Below are positions 8,407 through 17,656 of a DNA stretch of 64,000 nucleotides, piece by piece. The stretch is from assembly GCA_005879315.1 (NCBI GenBank), contig VBLC01000040.1, positions 1 through 64,000 of the forward strand. The letters run 5' to 3'. This stretch comes from Deltaproteobacteria bacterium. GTDB taxonomy: Bacteria > Myxococcota > Myxococcia > Myxococcales > 40CM-4-68-19. Within the stretch, counting starts at the first letter, position 1, and each line of letters begins with the position of its first letter. A program made the position numbers and the translations under genes. The notes beneath the pieces are model-generated. The model was given only the letters and a program-made list of their open reading frames with translations, made no database searches and was not told the origin of the DNA.

Positions 8407-10167
8407 TCAGGCCTTGTCGTCGTCCAGGCCGAAGAAGGTCTGGATGCTGGAGAGGAGCTGGCTGCGCTCCTCCTTGATGCGCCGCCGCTTGGCCTCGGCG
8501 TCGAGGCCCTCGCGGATGGCGGCCAGCTCCACCCGCCTGCGCGCCATCACCTGCGAGATCACGTCCATCATCTCCGGCCGGTTGCGCAGGACCGACTTGA
8601 AGACGTCCTTGTCGATCCGGTAGCACTCCACCTCGGTGGCGGCGACGACGCTGGCGGTGCGCCGCTCGCCGGTCATCACTCCCATCTCGCCGAAGACGTT
8701 GGGGGCGGTCAGGCGGGAGACGAGCTTCTCCGCGCCGCCCTCGCCGCGGATGCGCACCTCGACCTCGCCTTTGCTGAGCACGTAGAGCCAGTGCGCGGCG
8801 GAATCCTGCCGGGTGATGATCTCGCCGCGGCCGTAGGGGGCCGGGCGCATTCCCTCGGAAAGGCGGACGCGGTCCTCGTTGGTGAGCAGGGAGAACATCT
8901 CGATGTGCTTGAGCGCCTCGACCCGGTGCTGGATCTCGCGCTCCACCTTGCGCTGCCTGTGCTCGGGATCGTCCACCGAGACCCAGAGGGCCTGCCCCGG
9001 GACCGCCAGCGGGATTCCGGCGCGCTTGAGCGCGACGTAGATGCGAACCCGCACGGCGCTCGAAGTCGGGTCGTCGGCCGAGAGGTCGGTGAGCCAGTAG
9101 CGGACGGCGTAGAAGGCGAAGCTGTCCGCCCCCTGGCGGGCGAAGTCGTAGCAGATGCAGTTCGGCGGGGGAAAAGCCGCGACATGCGGAATGGGCGTCG
9201 ATTGCAGCGCGTCCTCGACCACGTTGATGACTTCCTCCGGCGAATAGCGGAAGTCGACGTTGAAGTAGACCCACATACGGTGCTGGTTGGGCTGATCCTG
9301 CCGCTGCCCGAGGATGACGATGTGGTCGCCGAGCAGGCTGGCGTTGGGCACGATGATGGTGTCCCAGTTGCGCGTCTCCACCATCGTGTGCCGCCAGCGG
9401 ATGGCGACGATGCGGCCCTGCTGGCCGCTGGACAGCTGCACCCAGTCGTTGACGTGGATGGAGTCGTCGAGCTGCAGCGCGATGCCGCCGAGGACGTTGC
9501 CGAGAGTGGCCTGCAGCGAGAGGCCGAGCACCACCGTGACGACCGCGCTGGTGGCGATGATGCCGGAGAGGTGCACCCCGCTCCGGTGGAGAATGCCGAT
9601 GAAGGCGAGGATGTACGCCGCGCCCAGCGCCAGGTCGTGGACGATGTTGGCCACCTCGATGCGCAGGGCGAAGAGCACCAGGTCGAAGAGGAGGATGGCG
9701 ACCAGATCGATCACCACCAGCACCTCGAACAGATCGGCGAGGAACCAGACCCGCCGCGACCAGCCTTCGGCGTGCACCATCCCGAGAATGGCGGCGAGCA
9801 TGAAGGTGGTGAGGTAGAGCATGAACAAGATGGTCGCGCGCTTGATCCGCTTGCGTTTGACCGGAGTGAAGCGGCGGATCAGCTCGGCCATCGCCACCAG
9901 CGCCGCCGCCAGCATGAGCAGCGTCCAGGGCGAGGCGTAGCCGAAGAACTGCCGCGCCGCCGGCCGCGGCGCAGGAAAAGCGAACGGGTCCTCGTTGGGA
10001 AGCACGCCTTCCTGGGTGGCGACGATGGCGGCTCCGGCTCCGGCGGCCACCGCTGCGGCGTTGGCGGCCTGGCTCTGCTGCTGCTCGGAGAGGCGCCTCT
10101 GCGCCGGCGGCGGCGCGGCGTGCTCGACGGCCTGAGCGAGGAGCGCGGCGAGAAGAAGGGCCGGCAT
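8407..10167 (-). CDS. MscS-type channel with C-terminal cyclic-nucleotide-binding domain
   Basis: About 586 residues. A signal-like N-terminus is followed by several membrane segments (about 55-205). The MscS pore and beta domain are seen in VVTVVLGLSLQATLGNVLGG then LQLDDSIHVNDWV and TIIVPNASLLGD (about 205-285). From about residue 420 there is a complete cNMP-binding domain. Its phosphate-binding cassette reads FGEMGVMTGERRTASV, with the Glu and Arg expected for nucleotide binding. The C-terminal helix is charged. The family's role is an ion channel opened by tension and, in bCNG members, modulated by cyclic nucleotide. Its ATG overlaps the phosphodiesterase stop (TGATG), which implies coupled translation. 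Confidence 0.88.
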   Translation of the reverse strand: MPALLLAALLAQAVEHAAPPPAQRRLSEQQQSQAANAAAVAAGAGAAIVATQEGVLPNEDPFAFPAPRPAARQFFGYASPWTLLMLAAALVAMAELIRRFTPVKRKRIKRATILFMLYLTTFMLAAILGMVHAEGWSRRVWFLADLFEVLVVIDLVAILLFDLVLFALRIEVANIVHDLALGAAYILAFIGILHRSGVHLSGIIATSAVVTVVLGLSLQATLGNVLGGIALQLDDSIHVNDWVQLSSGQQGRIVAIRWRHTMVETRNWDTIIVPNASLLGDHIVILGQRQDQPNQHRMWVYFNVDFRYSPEEVINVVEDALQSTPIPHVAAFPPPNCICYDFARQGADSFAFYAVRYWLTDLSADDPTSSAVRVRIYVALKRAGIPLAVPGQALWVSVDDPEHRQRKVEREIQHRVEALKHIEMFSLLTNEDRVRLSEGMRPAPYGRGEIITRQDSAAHWLYVLSKGEVEVRIRGEGGAEKLVSRLTAPNVFGEMGVMTGERRTASVVAATEVECYRIDKDVFKSVLRNRPEMMDVISQVMARRRVELAAIREGLDAEAKRRRIKEERSQLLSSIQTFFGLDDDKA

Positions 10168-10934
10168 CAGATGAAGGTATAAACCTCTTCCAGCTCGCAG
10201 ACGTGGAGGAAGTCCATCTTCAGCGACCGCACTTCCGCTTTCACTTCGTCGATGACCGCGGGCTTGAGGTGGTAGAGGTAGATCTTCGCCCCGCGCCGAT
10301 CGAGCTTCTGCAATTCCGAGATCACCGTCTTGGGCGTCAGGTGCCCCGAGACGTCCGCCAGCCACTGCATGCTGGTGGGAAAACTCAGCTCGAGGAACAC
10401 CGCGCGCAGGTTGGGAGTGGCGTTGATGGCGCGCCACAGCTCGTCGGTCGGACCGGTGTCGCCGGAGAAAGCGACGGCGCCGACGCGGCTCTCGAGGATG
10501 TAGCCGACCGAGTAGACCGGATGCTGCACGGGAATGGCGCGGATCTTCAGGCCCTGGCAGGTGACCGGCTTGTGGATGGGGATGGTCTCGAAAGCGAGGA
10601 CCGGCTTCTCCTTGGTGGGGATGACGCGGAAGTCGGGCCATACCCGGTTGTTGAAGACGTCCTTGTCCATCGTCTCCATCGTCTCGGCCGGCCCGTGGAC
10701 CACGACCGGCGTCTTGCGCTTGCCGACGAGGAGGTCGGTCATCAAGGGGACGTCCTTGATGTGATCGAAATGGCTGTGGGTGAGGAAGATGTCGTCGATT
10801 TTGAGGACATCGTCGAGCTGCAGGACGGAGGTGATCGATCCGCCGTCCACGCAGAGCTTCTGGTCGACGAGAAAACAGGTGGTGCGATAGCCGGGAAGCT
10901 CTCCGCCGTGACAACCGAGGACGCGAATCTTCAT
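10167..10934 (-). CDS. Class II cyclic-nucleotide phosphodiesterase-like metallo-beta-lactamase-fold enzyme
   Basis: 255 residues. The metal motif HSHFDH lies at about residues 53-58. Later ligands include AIPVQHPVYSVGY, FSGDTG and YHLKP near the end. The overall pattern, with a short N-terminal strand MKIRVLGCHGG and HLTPKTVISEL, fits PDEase_II-type enzymes, which hydrolyse 3',5'-cyclic nucleotides. Other MBL hydrolases (RNase Z-like) share the core, so the substrate is inferred from its position between two cNMP-binding genes. It starts one base after the CRP-like gene and its stop overlaps the channel start. Confidence 0.75.
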   Translation of the reverse strand: MKIRVLGCHGGELPGYRTTCFLVDQKLCVDGGSITSVLQLDDVLKIDDIFLTHSHFDHIKDVPLMTDLLVGKRKTPVVVHGPAETMETMDKDVFNNRVWPDFRVIPTKEKPVLAFETIPIHKPVTCQGLKIRAIPVQHPVYSVGYILESRVGAVAFSGDTGPTDELWRAINATPNLRAVFLELSFPTSMQWLADVSGHLTPKTVISELQKLDRRGAKIYLYHLKPAVIDEVKAEVRSLKMDFLHVCELEEVYTFI

Positions 10935-10935
10935 G

Positions 10936-11583
10936 CTAGTCCCCGAACCGCTCTTTCATCTCCAGAAACTCGAGGTACTTCTGCATCTTGCCGGTGTCGG
11001 GGACGACGATGCCTTCGGGGACGACGGCGATGATGCGCGCCTTGGCGGTCTTGCCCACCGCCTCTTGCACCTCGGCGAGGGTGAGGCCCATCCGGCCGTG
11101 CAGCTCGCTCGCGTTGACGGCGACCAGCTTGCCCTGCGGCGTCTCCTTGCCGCGCTTGGTGGCCGCCTGCAGCAGGTAATGGACCACGCGGCTGTTGGGA
11201 TCGCGGAGGAGGAGATTTTCGATCTGCTCGTCCGCTTCCTGCAGCCGGTCGGAAAGCTTCTTGATCAGCCGGACGGCGATCTCGACGTTGCCGCGGATCA
11301 TCGCCTCGAAGGTCTTGGGATCGATCACCAGGAGCTTGGCGTCCTCGGCCACCACTGCGCCGGCGGAGCGAGGCTTGTTGTTCAAGAGCGCCATCTCGCC
11401 GAGGAATTCCCCGGCGCCGAGGGTGGCGAGAATCTTCTCCGTTTCCCGGACCTTCTTGGTGATGTTCACCTTGCCGGTCTGGACGACGTACATCTCCTTC
11501 CCCGGCTCGCCTTCGCGGAAGAGGATTTCGCCCCGCTTGAACTCCTTACCGAAGCGCTGGAAGAGGGCGTCCTCACCGGCCAT
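10936..11583 (-). CDS. CRP/FNR-like cNMP-binding protein
   Basis: 215 residues. The N-terminal cNMP-binding beta-roll (about 8-125) has the cassette FLGEMALLNNKPRSAGAV, with the canonical Glu, Arg and Ser contacts. A dimer helix follows (about 115-145), then a Crp-type winged helix (about 165-205; GLTLAEVQEAVGKTAKARII). It could be a transcription factor. The recognition helix is not textbook, so DNA binding is likely but unproven. It lies 90 bases after the cyclase gene and one base before the phosphodiesterase gene, within the cyclic-nucleotide module. Confidence 0.85.
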   Translation of the reverse strand: MAGEDALFQRFGKEFKRGEILFREGEPGKEMYVVQTGKVNITKKVRETEKILATLGAGEFLGEMALLNNKPRSAGAVVAEDAKLLVIDPKTFEAMIRGNVEIAVRLIKKLSDRLQEADEQIENLLLRDPNSRVVHYLLQAATKRGKETPQGKLVAVNASELHGRMGLTLAEVQEAVGKTAKARIIAVVPEGIVVPDTGKMQKYLEFLEMKERFGD

Positions 11584-11673
11584 GGAGAATTCCTATCAGT
11601 GGTCCTCCGGGGGGGTCAATTTCGCGGCCGTGACTCTCGTCACGAGCGAGGCCTGAAGCCTGAGGCCTGAAAA

Positions 11674-14217
11674 CTACTTGTGCGCCATCCGGTAGACCCC
11701 GTCCCACTTCTCGCCGGGCGGGCTCTCCGTCATCTGCTCGCAGCGGCGCACGAAGAGCGCGCTCGGGCCGTCTTCGGGAAAGCGCTGGAGCATGCTCTCG
11801 AACTGCAGCTGCGCCTCAGCGAACTTGCGCGCGCGGTAGAGCCGCAGCCCTTCGGCGTAACCGCTCAAGAGCGGCATCTCGGAGGTCGCGGCCGGTCCGC
11901 GCGAACGAAGCTCGAAGAGGCGCACCGGCTCCTTCTTTCCCTGCACCGCGACGAAATCCAGCTCGCGAACGCAATACGCGCTCTCCTCGTGGAGCCCCTT
12001 GCGCGCCGACTGCAGCGTCTGCTCGGAGATGAGGATGTGGGTGCCGAATTCCTTGTTCAGCCCCTCGAGGCGGCTGGCGGTGTTCACGTTGTCGCCCATC
12101 ACCGTGTAGTTGAAGCGCTGGCTCGAGCCCATGTTGCCCACCACCATCGGGCCGGAGTTGATGCCGATGCCGATGTCGATGTGGGGCATCTCCGGATCCT
12201 CGATCCGCCACCTCTCCCGCAGCCGGGCCAGCGTCTCCATCATCTCCAGCGCCGAGTCGCAGCAGTTGGCGGCGTGCGATTCCGTCGGCACCGGCGCGCC
12301 GAAGAAGGCCATCACCGCATCGCCGATGTACTTGTCGAGCGTCCCCAGGCGGCGCAGGACGATGTCGGTCATGGGCGAGAGATAGGCGTTGAGCAGGTGG
12401 ACCACCTCGGTGGCCGAGAGCGCCTCGCAGATGGCGGTGAAGCCGCGGATGTCGCTGAACATCACCGTCAGCTCCATCTCCTTGCCGCCCAGCGCCAGCT
12501 TCTCCGGCTCGTCGAGCAACTCCTCCATCACTTCGGGATTGAGATAGAGCTGGAAAGCCTTGCGCAGCTGCCGCTTGTCGCGCTCCTCGGTGGCGTAGCG
12601 GTAGACGGTGACGAGGACGAACATCGCGCCCAATTCCAGGAGCGGAAGCGCGGCGAAGGTGTTGTAGCCGGCCCAGAAGGCGAGCGTCACCGCCGCCCAC
12701 ACCAGGGTCGTCGAGACGCAGAGCAGGGGCAGCGAGTAGTTCACCTTCACCTTGGAGAAGAAGAGGGCGAAGAGCAGCGCCATGCCGAAGAGAACGGCGA
12801 TCTCGACCGTCTGCACGAGCGGCCCGCGCACCAGGTAGCGCCGGGAGAGGATGGTCTCGATGGTGTTGGCGTGCGTCTCGATGCCAGGGACGATCTTGTC
12901 CATCGGGGTGACGCGCTGATCGAAGGTGCCCTGGGCGGTGGCGGCGACGAGCACCAGCTTGTCCTTCAGCTCGGCGTCGTACTTGCCGTCCATGATGTCG
13001 GCGATCGACCAGCGGACGAAGGTGTTCTGCGGGCCGAAGTAGTTGATCTCGATCAGCCCGCGGCCGTCGGTCGGCACCAGCCGCTTGCCGCCAATGTCGA
13101 CGGAATCGATCTCGCCGTCCTCCGCGTTGGTGGTCACGGGCGTGATCTCGGAAGGCTTGACTCCGAGCGCGATGGCGGCCATCGCGGCCGAGAGCGCGGG
13201 CAGGTACCGCCCCTTGACCTGCACCGCGAGCGGCTCGTGGCGGATGACGCCGTCGTGGTCGGGCAGCGCATTGAAGAAGCCGAACCACTGGGTCGAGGCG
13301 GCGATGGGCGCGAGCGGCGCGCGCAGGCCGGCGTACTCCTTGATCCAGCTGCGCTTGACGGGCTGCGCTCCCTCGCCGCCGCCCTGCAGCGGATAGCGGA
13401 ACTCCGGATCGTGCAGCCGCGAACGCTCGATGCGCCTGACGTGCTCCTCGGCGTCCTCGGGCTTGAAGTCCTTCATCTCCGGCTCGGTGAGCGCCACCCA
13501 GCCGATGGCGATGCGGGACCCGGCGCGCTTGACCGCCTCGCCCATCACCGTGTCGGGGTCGAGGCCGGTCAGGTCGTGGTCGAGCTCGGCGGCGTACTCG
13601 TGGTGCTCGCGGATCAGCTGATCGAACTGCTCCTTGGAAGCGATGACCTTGCTGCGGCCATCCTCCAGCCGCCCCTTGGCAGTCTTGTAGATGGGCTCGG
13701 CGCCGGGCTTGACCCTGGTCCCAAGAGCGAGCAGCGCGGAGGCGGCGCCGGCCAGGTCCGAGTCGGCCTCGCTGAAGCGCTCCACCGCGGTCTGATTGCG
13801 CGGCGCCGCCAGCGAGATGTCCTCGAACCGCTTGCGGTAGCGCTTGGCGCCGGCGAACTGGCCGCCGAGGTCCTCGTCGGAGAAGGAGATGTCGAAACCG
13901 ATGGCGCTCACGCCCTGCGCGTTGAGCTTGTCGATCAGGGCCGCGTCCACCCGCCGGTCCCAGGGAAAGCGGCCGTATTTGGCGATGGCGAGCTCGTCCA
14001 CCGCGGCGACGACGACGCGGCCAGAAGTCCGCAGGGGATGGAACTGGTAGCGCTGCTTGAAGCGCAGGTCGACGAGCGCGTCCTCCATGCGGGTGAGGAG
14101 CGGGAGCTCCGCGCGGCCGGCGATCTGCAGGACATGGACGGCGGCGAAGACCAGGCCGGTGGCAAGGCCGATGCGGAAGGCGTTGACCGCCTTCAGCCAG
14201 CGGAGGAAGCGGCGCAT
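11674..14217 (-). CDS. CHASE2-domain adenylate cyclase (class III)
   Basis: About 847 residues. One N-terminal membrane helix is followed by a large extracytoplasmic CHASE2 sensor (about 35-440: [33 protein letters not shown]). Three membrane helices (about 465-555) come next. The cytosolic class III cyclase holds the metal Asp residues in MFSDIRGFT (about 588) and [12 protein letters not shown], and the transition-state Asn/Arg in [13 protein letters not shown]. The Lys in KYIGD with Thr in NYTVMGD is the class IIIb adenylate-type pair. A short TPR-like tail ([18 protein letters not shown]) ends it. It makes cAMP in response to an external cue. ATG 14217 was chosen because it places the first membrane helix correctly. 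Confidence 0.9.
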   Translation of the reverse strand: MRRFLRWLKAVNAFRIGLATGLVFAAVHVLQIAGRAELPLLTRMEDALVDLRFKQRYQFHPLRTSGRVVVAAVDELAIAKYGRFPWDRRVDAALIDKLNAQGVSAIGFDISFSDEDLGGQFAGAKRYRKRFEDISLAAPRNQTAVERFSEADSDLAGAASALLALGTRVKPGAEPIYKTAKGRLEDGRSKVIASKEQFDQLIREHHEYAAELDHDLTGLDPDTVMGEAVKRAGSRIAIGWVALTEPEMKDFKPEDAEEHVRRIERSRLHDPEFRYPLQGGGEGAQPVKRSWIKEYAGLRAPLAPIAASTQWFGFFNALPDHDGVIRHEPLAVQVKGRYLPALSAAMAAIALGVKPSEITPVTTNAEDGEIDSVDIGGKRLVPTDGRGLIEINYFGPQNTFVRWSIADIMDGKYDAELKDKLVLVAATAQGTFDQRVTPMDKIVPGIETHANTIETILSRRYLVRGPLVQTVEIAVLFGMALLFALFFSKVKVNYSLPLLCVSTTLVWAAVTLAFWAGYNTFAALPLLELGAMFVLVTVYRYATEERDKRQLRKAFQLYLNPEVMEELLDEPEKLALGGKEMELTVMFSDIRGFTAICEALSATEVVHLLNAYLSPMTDIVLRRLGTLDKYIGDAVMAFFGAPVPTESHAANCCDSALEMMETLARLRERWRIEDPEMPHIDIGIGINSGPMVVGNMGSSQRFNYTVMGDNVNTASRLEGLNKEFGTHILISEQTLQSARKGLHEESAYCVRELDFVAVQGKKEPVRLFELRSRGPAATSEMPLLSGYAEGLRLYRARKFAEAQLQFESMLQRFPEDGPSALFVRRCEQMTESPPGEKWDGVYRMAHK

Positions 14218-14319
14218 CGACAAAGCGTACACCAGGGCGAGGGGTCGACGCCCGGCGCGCGCGCTCGCTCGGTTGCCCGCTTCCCACTGGCGCTGAATCC
14301 ATCTAAGTTGCGCGCCGCG

Positions 14320-15330
14320 ATGGCGAGCTCCGTCACCTACCGCGGCTCCGGCGTGGACATCGACGAGGGCGACGCGCTGGTCGAGCGCATCAAGCCGCAC
14401 GCGCGCCGGACGATGCGGCCCGAGGTGCTGGCCGGCATCGGGGGCTTCGCCGGACTCTTCGAGATCCCGAAAAAGTATCGCGAGCCGGTGCTGGTGGCGG
14501 GCACCGACGGCGTCGGCACCAAGCTCAAGCTCGCGTTCATGGCCGGCAAGCACGACACGGTGGGGATCGATCTCGTCGCCATGAGCGCGAACGACGTGGT
14601 CGTGTGCGGGGCCGAGCCGCTCATCTTTCTCGACTACTTCGCCACCAGCAAACTGAAAGCGGCGGAGGCGGAGCAGGTGATCAAAGGGATCGCCGAAGGT
14701 TGCGCGCGCGCCGGCTGCGCCCTGATCGGCGGCGAGACCGCGGAGCTGCCCGGCTTCTATCAAGGGGGCGAATACGATCTCGCCGGCTTCTGTGTCGGCG
14801 TGGTGGAAAAGAGCCGGATTCTCGACGGCGCGCAGGTCAAGGCCGGCGACGTCGTGCTCGGGCTCGCCTCCTCGGGCCTGCACTCGAACGGCTTCTCCCT
14901 GGCGCGCAAGGTGCTGGAGCGCGAGCTGACGCCCGAGCTGGCGCGCGACCTGCTCGAGCCGACCCGGATCTACGTGAAAGACTGCCTGGCGCTGCGCGAG
15001 GCGGTCCAGGTGCACGCCTTCGCGCACATCACCGGCGGGGGCCTGCCGGGAAACCTGCCGCGGGTGCTGCCGCGCGGGCATCGGGCGGTGTTGCGGCGCG
15101 GTTCCTGGCCGGTGCCGCCCGTCTTCGACCGCATCCAGCGGGCTGGGAACGTCGCGCCCGACGAGATGCTGCGCACCTTCAACCTCGGCGTGGGCATGTG
15201 CGCCGTCGTCGGAAAGAGCGACGCCGCCTCCGCGCTGGAGTTGCTCCGCGCCCGCGGTCAGCCGGCCTGCGAGATCGGCGTCATCGAGGCCGCGCCGCAG
15301 CTGGCCGAGCCGGAAGTGGTCGTGCAGTGA
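14320..15330 (+). CDS. purM: Phosphoribosylformylglycinamidine cyclo-ligase
   Basis: 336 residues. ATP- and substrate-binding motifs are [14 protein letters not shown] and [30 protein letters not shown] and [17 protein letters not shown] follow, all typical of PurM. It catalyses ring closure of FGAM to AIR in purine synthesis. ATG 14320 lies in a 102-base gap divergent from the cyclase gene. It is translationally coupled to purN by a GTGA overlap. Confidence 0.96.
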   Translation: MASSVTYRGSGVDIDEGDALVERIKPHARRTMRPEVLAGIGGFAGLFEIPKKYREPVLVAGTDGVGTKLKLAFMAGKHDTVGIDLVAMSANDVVVCGAEPLIFLDYFATSKLKAAEAEQVIKGIAEGCARAGCALIGGETAELPGFYQGGEYDLAGFCVGVVEKSRILDGAQVKAGDVVLGLASSGLHSNGFSLARKVLERELTPELARDLLEPTRIYVKDCLALREAVQVHAFAHITGGGLPGNLPRVLPRGHRAVLRRGSWPVPPVFDRIQRAGNVAPDEMLRTFNLGVGMCAVVGKSDAASALELLRARGQPACEIGVIEAAPQLAEPEVVVQ

Positions 15331-15995
15331 CGAAATTGCGGCTGGGCGTGCTCGCCTCCGGGACGGGCTCCAACTTGCAGTCGATTCTCGACGCTTGCGC
15401 GCAGGGCCGGATCCCGGCGCAAGTGGCGGTGGTCATTTCGAACCTGACTTCCGCCAAGGCGCTCGATCGGGCGCGCGAGGCGGGCGTGCGGGCGATCTTG
15501 TTGCCCCACCAGCTTTCGCCTTCCCGCGAGGCCTATGACGAGCAGCTGGTCAGTGTCCTGCGCGAACATGAAGTGGAGCTGGTCTGTCTGGCGGGATTCA
15601 TGCGGCTGATCACGCCGGTGCTGCTGCGCGCCTTTGAGAATCGAATACTCAATATCCACCCTGCCCTGCTGCCGTCTTTTCCCGGACTGCATGCGGTGCG
15701 CCAGGCGTTGAAGGCGGGCGTGAAGATCTCCGGCTGCACCGTCCATGTCGTCGATGAAGGAACCGACACCGGCCCCATCCTGGTCCAGGCCGCGGTGCCG
15801 GTGCTGGAAGGGGACGACGAGGAGTCGCTCGCCGCGCGCATCCTGGCGCAGGAGCACCGCTGCTATCCTTGGGCGCTTCGCCTCTGGGCCGAGGGCCGCG
15901 TCGCCCTCGAGGGCCGCCGCGTGCGCATCGCCACAGCCAGAGGCGACCCGACCCGGCAGATCCTCTCGCCCGCACTGCAAGGGGAGCAGCCGTGA
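15327..15995 (+). CDS. purN: Phosphoribosylglycinamide formyltransferase
   Basis: 222 residues from GTG 15327, whose GTG shares bases with the purM TGA. The N-terminal [16 protein letters not shown] nucleotide-type loop, the catalytic stretch [15 protein letters not shown] (Asn and His) and [14 protein letters not shown] (Asp) are the PurN signature. It transfers formyl from 10-formyl-THF to GAR. purM-purN coupling is common. The folate cofactor links it to folD, metF and folC elsewhere in the window. Confidence 0.95.
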   Translation: MTKLRLGVLASGTGSNLQSILDACAQGRIPAQVAVVISNLTSAKALDRAREAGVRAILLPHQLSPSREAYDEQLVSVLREHEVELVCLAGFMRLITPVLLRAFENRILNIHPALLPSFPGLHAVRQALKAGVKISGCTVHVVDEGTDTGPILVQAAVPVLEGDDEESLAARILAQEHRCYPWALRLWAEGRVALEGRRVRIATARGDPTRQILSPALQGEQP

Positions 15996-17407
15996 GCTAT
16001 GCAGCAGCAGTGTCCATCACCCCCAAGGTCCTCGCCAAGCGCGTCTACGACGTCGCGGTGCTCGGGCCCGACGTGGGTGGCGCCGCTCTCGCTGCACTCA
16101 CGGCGCGGCGCGGGCTGCGCACGCTGCTCGTCCCGATGGCGCCGGTGGGAACGGCGCGCGAGAGCGACGGTTGGCTCCTGCCGCAAGCGCACCCCGCCAT
16201 CCCGCCTCTGCGCCAGCTCTCCGCGGCGGTCGGCATCCTCGATGAGCTGGGACTCGGCGCCGACATCCACCGGCAGGCCTCGGGCGCACAGGGTGGCTTC
16301 CAGCTCCTGGGTGACAAGCTGCGGCTCTCGCTGCCCGCCGACCCGCTGCGGCGCAAGGCCGAGCTGCGCCGCGAGCTGTCCGCCGCGGGCGCCGACCAGG
16401 CCGAGGCGGCGCTGGAGTCGCTCGATCGGCTCGGCAAACCCTGGGACTCCTTCCTGGCCGAGCCTCCGCCCTGGCCCCCGCGCGGCTTCTTCGAACGCAG
16501 GCGCGCGCACAACACGCTGCCGAAGCCGCCTGAGCTGCCCGAGGGACTGATCGGCGACGCGCTCGCGGCGCTGGCGCCGTTCGCGGCTCATCTGGTGGGC
16601 GAGTCGGCGCCGGAGGCGACCGCCCGCGAGGCGGCCGCGCTCCTGCGAGCGCCCCTGCGGCTCTGGGGAGGTGCGGCGCAGCTCGCAGAGCTCCTGCGCC
16701 GCAAATCGCAGGAGTCGGGCGGCGAAGTGATCCCCGACGAGGCCACCTCGCTGCGGCTCGATCGGAAGGGGGTCTCCTTTCTCGTCGGCGGCGCGGAGGT
16801 GCACGCCTCCTGCGTCGTCCTCGCTTGCGGCCCGGAGCGGATCGGCGCGCTGGTCCAGGACGGCGGCCGGCTGGAGCGGAAGGTCGCGGAGGAGGCGGCG
16901 CTGCCCGTCGAGCGCAAGGTCTCGCTCGCCCACTTCGTGGTCCGCGCCGAAGGCCTGCCCGCAGCGCTCGAGGAAGCCGCGCTCCTGCTCGGCCCGCCGC
17001 CGGCGCCGCTCGTCATCGCCGCCATCCCCGCCCGCCGCGCGCGGGGAGAATCCGGCGGCGAGCGGCTCTTGACGGTGGCGCGCATCTCCGACGCCGGGTT
17101 CTCCGACGCGGAAGGCCTCTTGCAGTCGATCCGCTCCGCGCTCGAGCCGGTGCTGCCTTTCTTCGACCGGCACATCGTCCATCAGACCGCCGACGTGAGC
17201 CCCGCGCAGCTCCACACCGTCCTGCGGCCGCACGACGACGCCTCGCCGATCGGCCTGCGCCCATCGAGCGCCGCGCACGACCGCGTCCTCTTCGCCTCCG
17301 CCGCCACCTATCCGGGCTTCGGGCTCGAAGGGCAGATCCTCGCCGCGCGCGCCGCCGCTGAGCAGGCGCTCGCCCTCTCCGGCCGCAAGGCCGTGGCGGC
17401 GACTTGA
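15992..17407 (+). CDS. FAD-dependent oxidoreductase-like protein
   Basis: About 471 residues from GTG 15992. That GTG overlaps the purN stop and is preceded by a strong AAGGGGAG ribosome site. The N-terminal Rossmann segment YDVAVLGPDVGGAALAAL resembles phytoene-desaturase/amine-oxidase-type proteins but has Asp where the second Gly of GxGxxG is expected. A second conserved region, VVLACGPERIGAL, and a C-terminal YPGFGLEGQILAARAAAEQAL fit FAD contacts. The substrate is unknown. It is the third gene of the purM-purN unit, though a link to purine synthesis is not implied by the family. Confidence 0.65.
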   Translation: MSYAAAVSITPKVLAKRVYDVAVLGPDVGGAALAALTARRGLRTLLVPMAPVGTARESDGWLLPQAHPAIPPLRQLSAAVGILDELGLGADIHRQASGAQGGFQLLGDKLRLSLPADPLRRKAELRRELSAAGADQAEAALESLDRLGKPWDSFLAEPPPWPPRGFFERRRAHNTLPKPPELPEGLIGDALAALAPFAAHLVGESAPEATAREAAALLRAPLRLWGGAAQLAELLRRKSQESGGEVIPDEATSLRLDRKGVSFLVGGAEVHASCVVLACGPERIGALVQDGGRLERKVAEEAALPVERKVSLAHFVVRAEGLPAALEEAALLLGPPPAPLVIAAIPARRARGESGGERLLTVARISDAGFSDAEGLLQSIRSALEPVLPFFDRHIVHQTADVSPAQLHTVLRPHDDASPIGLRPSSAAHDRVLFASAATYPGFGLEGQILAARAAAEQALALSGRKAVAAT

Positions 17408-17431
17408 CAGAGCGCCCGTTCCGCGCAAAAT
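17404..17431 (+). promoter_or_regulatory. Sigma-70-like promoter for rpmB
   Basis: TTGACA at 17404-17409 is a perfect -35 box and overlaps the stop codon of the preceding gene. CAAAAT at 17426-17431 is a 4/6 -10 box after a 16-base spacer. Transcription would begin about 25 bases upstream of the rpmB ATG. An AGAGAGG-like ribosome site lies just upstream of that ATG. Confidence 0.55.
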
Positions 17432-17464
17432 GCGCCGTTTCTTTGGCGTAGAGAGGCCGTCCCG

Positions 17465-17656
17465 ATGGCGTTCAAGTGTGAGCTGTGCGGCAAGGGTCCC
17501 CTGGTGGGCAACCAGGTGAGCCACGCCAACAACAAGACCAAGAAGCGGTCGCTGCCCAACCTCCAGAGGGTGCGGGCGCTGATCGGTGGATCGCACCGGC
17601 GCATCCGCGTCTGCACCCGCTGCCTGAAGGCGGGCAAGGTCACCAAGGCCGCTTGA
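17465..17656 (+). CDS. rpmB: Ribosomal protein L28, zinc-ribbon form
   Basis: 63 residues. [19 protein letters not shown] and [11 protein letters not shown] are the L28 signature. Two Cys pairs (CELC and CTRC) mark the zinc-binding paralogue rather than the Cys-free form. It is a structural protein of the large ribosomal subunit. It has its own candidate promoter, and its stop TGA overlaps the TTG start of the next gene. Confidence 0.96.
   Translation: MAFKCELCGKGPLVGNQVSHANNKTKKRSLPNLQRVRALIGGSHRRIRVCTRCLKAGKVTKAA

Noticed and set aside
11680-14319. A long plus-strand frame running into purM
   Set aside because: Only the part from ATG 14320 resembles PurM. The upstream part is antisense to the adenylate cyclase and has no protein-like features.
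14218-15081. N-terminal extension of the cyclase frame
   Set aside because: It would run antisense through purM. The membrane helix begins just after ATG 14217.
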